From Cyclostephanos tholiformis (lineage: Eukaryota; Bacillariophyta; Thalassiosirophyceae; Thalassiosirales; Thalassiosiraceae): DNA of 10,547 nt. Below, piece by piece: positions 1-7,800 of this stretch; the first letter of the stretch is position 1; every line of letters begins with the position of its first letter. The notes beneath the pieces are model-generated. The model did not search any database. It saw only the letters and a list, made by a program, of their open reading frames with translations, and was not told the origin of the DNA. A program made the translations under genes and the position numbers. The DNA lies in contig JALLPB010001251.1 in assembly GCA_036939975.1 (NCBI GenBank), forward strand, positions 1 to 10,547, read 5' to 3'.

Positions 1-1
1 C

Positions 2-118
2 ACCATGGCCTCCTCCTCTCGCAGCCTCTGGCGGTGCAGCACCTGCACCTTTGCCGAGAACGAGTTGGCTTCTACGGCGTGCGCGATGTGCGGCGCCATC
101 GTCCATGATAATAAATGA
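2..118 (+). CDS. RanBP2-type zinc finger protein, C-terminal end (or 37-residue ORF)
   Basis: The frame is open to the left edge and stops with TGA at 116-118. Counting the ATG at 5 as residue 1, Trp9, Cys11, Cys14, Cys26 and Cys29 give W-x-C-x2-C-x11-C-x2-C-G, with CTF after the second Cys and an Asn at 19. This is the pattern of the RanBP2/NZF (zf-RanBP) finger, a one-zinc module that usually binds ubiquitin or single-stranded RNA. The usual inner spacing is x10, so this finger has one extra residue. Only seven residues follow the finger. Either this is the C-terminus of a longer protein starting outside the window, or the ATG at 5, in a strong CACCATGG context, starts a microprotein. I favour the first, because such fingers often sit at protein ends. 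The partner of the finger cannot be told. The finger call is fairly firm; the gene model is not. Confidence 0.6.
   Translation, partial: TMASSSRSLWRCSTCTFAENELASTACAMCGAIVHDNK
110..115 (+). promoter_or_regulatory. possible AATAAA polyadenylation signal
   Basis: An exact AATAAA hexamer lies across the last codons of the zinc-finger frame and touches its TGA. It is in the right place and strand to end that transcript, though a signal overlapping the stop would give a very short 3' UTR. One hexamer can occur by chance in AT-rich DNA. Confidence 0.25.
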
Positions 119-747
119 TCCTTCCTGGTACACAATATTATGGGAAAAACTTGAGAATACTTCGGTTGGGGTTTTCCGACGTCCATACTGCGAATGCACA
201 GAGGACGCTGACCATGGTGCTCTGAGAGTAGATAGCGATCGTCTGACAAAAGGGCCACGATGGCAACGATGGTGCAGGCTTGAGTGACGGGCTCAGTCTT
301 GACCTCAAAACGAGTTTGATAGGCAATGGCCACGATCGAACAGAAGGAGAAGGGGCTCGAAGGAGAGTGTTGGAGGTGCTCATGTGAGAGGAAGGAACCA
401 GGGACAATGCTGATGACTAGGGAGAAGGTGACGGAATCTCCATGGTTCTCGGTAAAGGGTGAAAACCTACTGGTGAGCAGAGAAGTGAGCTTTAGATAAC
501 ATCTACTCACTCTACTAATTGGACCAAGAAACTAATAGTCAGTTCTGTTTCTATGATATGGTACAGTACATGGAATAGTACCAGGTGTCACATCGTCCAT
601 TTGTCCTAAAATCTCCCCCACCAGTTTTTGGGATGTTATCTCAACTGAGACCATGGCGTCCGAGGGCTCCCATAGCCCCCTATGGCTGTGGTACGGCCAA
701 CCCAAGTGCGTTGCCCTCATCTACAGTATATGGGCAATGATAACCCT
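119..747. other. non-coding stretch, no supported gene
   Basis: Short frames occur on both strands but none has the composition of a protein or a motif I recognise. The only local structure is a small perfect inverted repeat at 670-685, with CCATAG and CTATGG around a CCCC loop. The zinc-finger gene on the plus strand ends before this stretch and the minus-strand genes end on its other side, so it is probably shared 3' flanking DNA. Confidence 0.5.
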
Positions 748-801
748 GCTTGGTTTGGTCTCATTCCAACAAGTGCTTGGTTTGGTCTCATTCCAACAAG
801 T
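748..801. repeat. perfect 27-bp tandem duplication
   Basis: A 27-base unit beginning GCTTGGTTTGGTCTCATT occurs at 748-774 and again at 775-801 with no mismatch and no spacer. Perfect identity suggests a recent slippage or duplication event. The unit is a multiple of three long but no supported reading frame crosses it. On the minus strand it contains TGTTGGAATG, which resembles the start of some Copia-type LTRs, but no second LTR end was found. Confidence 0.95.
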
Positions 802-802
802 G

Positions 803-825
803 GGTGTAATATAGTATTATACACC
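803..825. repeat. small inverted repeat next to the tandem duplication
   Basis: GGTGTA at 803-808 is matched by TACACC at 820-825. The AT-rich interior can add three more pairs if a two-base bulge is allowed. It begins one base after the 27-bp duplication. It is too short to assign a role. Confidence 0.4.
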
Positions 826-860
826 ACTGTACCCCTGATAGTCCATTTGCAGATGTAACC

Positions 861-1438
861 TCACCATTTATGTAACTTCATTAAATTATGCAATTCGACC
901 ATTTTTTCATTGCTAATCGTTCCATTATTCCCTGAGTCAGTTGCTGTATTTGACTTGGGGCATCTAGCCGCAAGGATCTTGGCCCATTCCTCCTCTGTAA
1001 CTTCATGAAGAGTCATACCCCCACCCTCCTTACTTCTCTCGATGGCGTACAAATTTGTCGCAGCCTTGTGTGCTGCCTTATAGATCTCCTTTCCTTCAAT
1101 AATGCCTTGCATGCATCCTGATTTTGCTTCGTTGTTAATGTCATCTGCTTCTTCTTGGGCAGATGAGGTATGGGGGTGTCAAAAGTTGGGTCTGTGAGTG
1201 GCGATCCTTTGGTCGCTTCACCAGTATCAATGACAAAGTCAGCGAATGGTTCTATCATGGCGGGCAGTGAAGGGGTAGATGGAGCAGGAAGCATTCCCTC
1301 TCGCAGGGGCCAGGGACATGATGTCGGACTAAGACATGAAGACTGGGGTTGGAGCAGTCCTCCTTGGAAAAATATATCATCTTGATACCTTTCGATTGGG
1401 ATGATTGGGGGGAGGAATGCATTTATGTCACTCACCTG
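861..1438 (-). pseudogene. frameshifted coding relic, possibly transposon-derived
   Basis: Two overlapping minus-strand frames look like one protein broken by a one-base shift. The upstream frame runs from about 1438 and includes PFADFVIDTGEATKGSPLTD. The downstream frame takes over before 1112 and includes KEIYKAAHKAATNLYAIERS followed by KEGGGMTL, and ends with TGA at 861-863. The downstream frame first opens after a stop at 1179-1181, and a run of five G at 1172-1176 is a natural place for the slip. The helical K/A/E-rich segment then GGGMTL resembles, from memory, the N-terminal DNA-binding part of transposase-like proteins common in diatom genomes. No catalytic residues are visible. The upstream frame starts just after TAGCAG, which could be a 3' splice site, and overlaps AG/GTGAGT, which matches a 5' splice site. 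It could instead be a living spliced gene or contain a sequencing error. Confidence 0.35.
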
Positions 1439-1441
1439 CTA

Positions 1442-1820
1442 ACCAGTGAGATGTAATGGGAGTGCAGTGCCCAACATGAGCCGATTTATAGTGGGATTGT
1501 GATGGAGGACTCACACAATGAGAGGATTATTCTTGATAAGACATCAGAGGTTAAGATGACTACCTACTTTGCAGAATTAAAGTATTCAGTTGGAGCAGTC
1601 AATATCTACCATTATCTGATATTATTGTACAATTGATGGTACACTTATATTATGGTATGAAAAACTTTCTATGTGCGTACAATAATAATGTTCAATGAAA
1701 TCTCTATCTGACTCCAACCTATTACCGACCCCAGTGATTCTCACCTTCAGAGTTATGAGCATCATTCTCCCTTAACAGCGCCATGTCCAAGTACATACTG
1801 ATTCTATTATAAAATTTTCT
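1442..1820. other. AT-rich spacer, 3' flank of the coiled-coil gene
   Basis: No frame or repeat of note is seen. On the minus strand this is the region just after the TGA of the large gene and should hold its 3' UTR. No exact AATAAA lies close behind the stop on that strand; TATAATAGAA, about 15 bases past the stop, is the nearest AT-rich element. Confidence 0.45.
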
Positions 1821-4800
1821 TCAGTCAATGCTACGAAGTCTTTCACCCTTTGTTGATACCTGCTCAGTCATAGGTAGAGGTGTGGCTGCAGAATTCTGAG
1901 CACACTTTTTTCCGCGAAGTTTTCTGTGCAGCGATTCTATGACGAATGCGTTTTCTTCAATCAATCCTGATAACTCTTTCACTTTTCGCTGATACATTTT
2001 CAGTCGTGAGCGTGTTTCGTCGAGCTCACCTCGAAGCCTTTTAACAGTGCTTGAGTGATATTTCTTTATTGCCAAAATTGTTGTCTCTAGCTCAGTCGCT
2101 GTCCGATTTAGTCGATACGTCCTAGAGGCACCAGATTTAACTGACAAATCGTCACACTCTTTGACAGACAAGATGTGTTCATTGGCGAGTGCTAGCATAT
2201 TTTTCTCCACTACAAGTGACTCATTGTCAGCGATGATGCCTTCGTAGGCAAGAGAAAGCCGGTCGTTTTCTTCCGTCAGGGACTTAATTTCATCATTTAA
2301 TGAGTCGATGTATATCACCATGGAATTAATTCTTGAGTTGTAATGAAATTCTCTGTCATCCAATTTACTAAGGAGCTCTCTGTATAGGTGATCGTTACCA
2401 TCACATCCGCCGCAGTCCTCCTTCAGCGCAACGATATGACTCATCAGACATTCTTCTTCTTTAAGCAGCTTATTCTCCAATAAAGAGAGTTCACTTTTAA
2501 GACTTGCGATCTCAGCATCTGCAGTTTTTGACTGTGCATCCCGCTCCTGCTCGGCCTTGGCTAGTTTCAGTTGAAGGTGATTAAGTGTATTCATTGTTTT
2601 TATCATAGTTGATTCTTTGTCAGATAGCTGGCTCTCTAGACGCTGCTTCTCTAGAACAAGTTTCTCGAGTGACAATTTGAGATCAGGCTGCTCGAGTTCG
2701 TGTGACGATTGCACCGTGGCAATACCATCAACTCCAGACTGTGATTGCTGCAGAGACAGCTTTAGCTTGAAATTTTCTTCCTCAAAGCTTGAAATAGCTT
2801 GATTAACTTCCATTAGCTTTGCTTGTTCTATCGTTACCTTTGAACCTAGGCGAAGGGCTTCTTTTATAGAATCTTTTACGGCATTCTTAAGCTGAGAAAT
2901 CCGAAGACCTTGTTTTGATATGGTTTCATGCAGCTTCTTGATCTCTTCCTTAAGTTCTGTCGCTTTAAGTCGGTGATGCTCTAGCTCTGAGTCGAATACT
3001 GATTGAAGCTCTGCCAACGCGTTGTCATGAACTAACTTCTCTGCCTCGATCGAAAGCTCCATCATTCGAATTTGTTCTTCGTTGCGTGATTTCAACTCTT
3101 CCATCTCGGATGTTACGTCTTTTATCTGCTGAACAAGAGCATCCTTTTCATTTGCCATCTCATTCATCTCACCGAGAAGGACTTCAAGTTTGCTGTTGTG
3201 AATCGAGCGCTCCTCTTCCAATGATATTGTCAGTTTCTTAATTGTGGCATAATTAGCCTCGTGATATGACTCCATCACCCCAACAGTGTAAGACAAGTGC
3301 TCACGATCGGCTGTTATTCGATGAATGTTGTCCTGCAGAGTCTCCATATTATCGACAAGGTTTTGGTGCGTGTTGACAGAGTCGATTATTGTTGAATTCA
3401 GCTCATTCATTGTGGCATCTTTCTTTGGTGCTGATTTTTCTAGGGAGAGTAATAGCTGCTCTGCCTTAACATAGAGTTCATTTCGCTCACTGCAAACAAT
3501 TCCATACTGCTCATTCAACTCTTTGTTGCCTTGTTTTAAACGCAGGACTTCTTTATTAAGCTCATCCATTGACTGCTGGGATTCCTTTTCTCGCTTCCTT
3601 AAATCCTCAATTTGTTCCTCAAGCTTTAGAAGTACATCTTCTTTCGACTCAAGAGCGGATGTCAAAGCATGTTTCTCACTGCAAAAGTTCGCCATCAAGC
3701 GATCGGATTCCCTCTGCACGATCTTGAGCTTACGGTCCAGGCTTTCCTTTTCACCCTGAACCAATTGGAGCTGCCGCCGAAGATCATCTTCGATCTCCAT
3801 GTAATGCGTCATGAGATAATTTGCATGGTCCTTGGATTTGAGAGACTTGTCAAGGAGAGAAGCTATCTGGTCACGAGAATCTTGATACTTTTCGTAAAGA
3901 TCACCACGCTCCTGCATTGACTCATCTATTTTGGTCTGCAGTTCAAGTAATTGCGAATCCCGAACCGCAATATTCTCAGTCAGAGCATCTAATTTACTTC
4001 TCAAATCCTGTTGACAAAACAAGGCCTCCTCTACAATTTTGTCTTGAGATCTGCGATCTTTGTCAAATGCATCCCTCATTTGATTTTGTACACATTCGGA
4101 TTCGTTCCTGAACGTGTCCAGCTTCTGCTGCAGCAATGTAAGCTCTGCCATGTGAACCATTGATTCATTGCGATTTTTGTCAAGGTCTGATTCAAGCTCC
4201 TTAACCTTGTTTTCCTCATAATCTAATTTGTTGGACAGGTTGACTTTTTCACACTCCAAATGTACATTGTGCGCAGCCAAGGACTTCAAATCTGCCTCAA
4301 GTGTTCTAACCTCGATTATTTTGTCTGATTGATCAAGTAAGATTTTGTCAATAGCATCAATGAGTAAATCCTTATTCTTAGCAGAGAGTTTCAGGCAGGC
4401 AATGTTGAGGATATCAACCAGGGCCTGATTTGCCATCCTCATATTTTCCAATGATTTCTCAAGATCGTTATTTTTTTCATTTTCAGTCCGTAGTAGACAT
4501 TCGACGTCTTTTTTTTTTGAGTGAATCGCTGACATGGCAACAGAGTGCCTCATGGTATGCTCGAGTTTGCGACTCTCAACTTTCCTTCCGTAGTCGGAAG
4601 CCATTTCTTCAGCTTTCTTCATGAGTGATACTCGTTGGGTCAAAATAAGATCTTGCACGTCAGAGAGAAGATTCATCTTCTCAATTCTCACTGAGTTCAA
4701 AACATCTAGTGAATGATTCTTGATTTTGTAAAGTTGCTTTTTTAACAAAGTGTTTGATGATATGACACCCTCCAGCTCATGTTCAAGTCGTTGAATTATC

Positions 4801-7800
4801 CCCGTAAGTCGTCCCGTATCATTTGCTTTAACCGCGTCAATTTCAGAAATATTACTTTTCAACGTCAATATTAAACAATCCTTGTCACGAACTATTCGCA
4901 TAAGGTCGTCCACTTCCTTCATCTTACTCTCTCGAGATAGCATAAGCTCCGCGTTGACGATGGCAAGATTGTCAGACATATTCGCATTTTCCCCCTCCAA
5001 AAGTGTAATCTTGCTCTTTAATTCTTTAATAATACATTCGGATGCATGCAACTGACCTGACATCTCTCGTTTCAGCGATGCATATTCTTCTCTGCATTCC
5101 ATATTTTTCTTTCTTAAGTCATCGGCATGTTGCATCAACTTCATTATATGATCGTCTTGAGCCTTCGTTTGGTGGATGCCAACATTCCGCAGATCAGAGA
5201 GCTCCCTCTCCATTGAAAGAAGCTTATTCTCCAGTTCGGTACTCTTTTCTTCCGCCATTCGCCTTGATTCTTTTTCGCACGTCAGATTTTTGGTGATGAG
5301 ATCAATTTCGTCTGAATACTTACATTGCGCATTCTGGAGCGATTCGAGGTGCTCCGCCCGTGCTTTTGAGAGATCGTCTTGTAACTTGGAAATATAAGAT
5401 TCGTTGTCACTCACTAATTTTTGTAGCCGGTTAGTATTTGAGGCGAGACTGCGTGCATCGTTGATTTCCTTCGACATTTCGATTTGTTTCGCCGACAGGT
5501 CACCATTGCGCTTCCGCAGCAAGTTGTTCTCTTCCTCTACTTGATCACATCGATTGGCAACCACTTGGAGCTTTTCCAGTGACATTTTTGATGCGTTCAA
5601 CTGTTGTAGTAAGTCTGCATTCTCACTTTCAAGGATGCTTATTAACTTTTTGTCCTCGTCCGCCTTGTGCTTGGCATCGACAACGTCGGCCTGTGCGGCC
5701 AAGCACACTGATTTCAATGTGGACATTTCGGCTTTTAACATTTTCTTCTTAGACTCCTCATTCTCGAGCGTTGTACGCAAGGACTCGTTTTGATTCTCGT
5801 GCACATTAATGCTAGATGTCAATCGTTCGAGCTGAGCGATCAAAGACTTCTTCTCAACCTCATGGGCCGAAGCCATCTGACCTGTCGCTTCTAAAGCCTC
5901 CTCTGATATCAGCGCTTTCCTCGTCAACTCGAGCACCTGTTCGCGATACTTATTGCATTGTTCTTTGTACGCAGTAAGCTCTTTTTCCCTAGTCTGCTCG
6001 ACATCCGTGGAACGGCAGACACTATCATCGATGATATTCAAAAGCATTTTATTTTCGGTTTCCAACGAAAGGATTTTTTTCCTCCCTTCGTAGAGCAACG
6101 TTTCCATGTTGGCAACTTCCCGCTCCTTGTCGAGAATTCGATTACGGTATGAGGCGCATTCGCCTTTGTACGCTTCCAAATCAGCGGTAAGTTGTAAAAC
6201 GTAGTCGGCCTCCTTGGTCATGATTTTCTCGTCCCGCCTTCCCATGTCCTTGAGCTCCTTCTCTTGTTTTCTTAACTCCAGTTCTAGAACGAAAACCTTC
6301 CTTTCCATCTGCTCCTCCTGTTCGCTCAACTTTTCTTTCATGTGTTGAAGCTCAGAAAGCACAATGTCACTACCCTTCACTTCGTCAATTTTATCATTGT
6401 TATTCTTGGCTAATGAATTTGATCCATGATCAGTTGCAATTGAGCCACTATCGTCATTATCGTTATCGGCTATGCCGTTTTTGATTTTGTTGACGTGATT
6501 TTGCGAAAAATCTTCCGCCCGAAGCTGCTCGCTCTGCTTCCGCCATTGGTTAGACCATGTCGATACATCCTCCAGAGTTCTTTCCTCCTTGTCTTGCATA
6601 ACCTGCTTGGCAGCAAGGCGCTGGTCCCTCATTTCCTTATCCTTGAATTGTGGATATTGACCCCTTACGTCGATTGATAGCGATGATGACGACGATAACG
6701 ACGGCAGTTGTTGATGATCCTGGAGGCACGGTTGTTGCCTCACATGCAAAGGCTCTTGCTGTAACTCCAAGTGCCGCGGAAACGACTGCACCTGCTCTTG
6801 TAGAAACAATGACGAACCATTACAGTCGCGTTGACTGCCGCCAATGTCGCAATAAGGTTCCCCTCGTCCATCCTCCTTATGGTTCGATACGGCAGTCGGA
6901 GGGGTGGCCAAATACCTCTCGGCGCGCTGCCACAACGGAGGAGTGGACGTCGAGGGATGAGAATCACCACCGGCGCCGGTGTCACCGCCGTATGAAAACG
7001 ATGGCGTGAAGGTCGTCGTCAGCGTCGATGCATCATGCGTGGAATCGCTCAAGTCATCGACCACGTCGCCGTCACCAAGGTCAATGTGGTTGAAATGGGT
7101 ATCGAGGGACGGTAAGATCAGCAATCCATCCTTCCCTTCCCGATGGCCGTCACTCTGTCGTCGAAAATGATGCCATTGCTGCTGCGGCCGTCGACCTTCC
7201 TCTGCAATACCCTCGGAATAGGTTGAATAAGCATCTATCTGAATGCGGGACGGGGATGGATCTCGTCCCTCCCTGGTAGCCCCACAGGGACCGCCGGCGG
7301 CGCTTCCGTTCGTCGCCGCCGCCGACGATGACGATAATGGGACGATGCAGTCATCCCTACCGTCGGCGACATGCCACAGCTGTCTTGTCCGCGCCGTTTC
7401 TTTCTTCAATTTGTCAATTTTTCTACCGCCCGCCCCCGCGCCAACCGAAGAAATACGCTTCCTAATTTTTCTCGATGCTCTGCTCAACAATCCCTCCCTA
7501 CTCGACGACGATTTGTCACTGACCTTGCTCTTTATTGAGCCGCTATCCCCTTCTCCCTTTCCCTCCTCCTCCTCGTCCTCCTCCTCTCCATTGTTACATC
7601 CGTCATTCCACGTTCCATAGTACGGCGCGAGGTATCCACGCGACGTTCCGCCACTGCCATCGCTACCCTTCGTTGTCCTTTGCAGAGTCGTTAGGAGGGG
7701 TCGATTATCAGGCGCTAACGGCGGTCGAAAACGCGATCGCGACAAGTCGCGCGCGATCATCGGTGCTGAAGAAGACGGGGACGCCAACGTTGCTCGCGGG

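Noticed and set aside
51..287. 78-residue plus-strand frame overlapping the zinc-finger frame
   Set aside because: It overlaps a recognisable zinc finger in another frame and has no motif of its own. A spliced link cannot be excluded but no splice pair was seen.
532..801. Solo LTR of a Copia-type element on the minus strand
   Set aside because: A TGTTGGAATG start-like sequence and a GGTGGGGGAG purine tract are present, but their order does not fit an LTR boundary and no matching end or target duplication was found.
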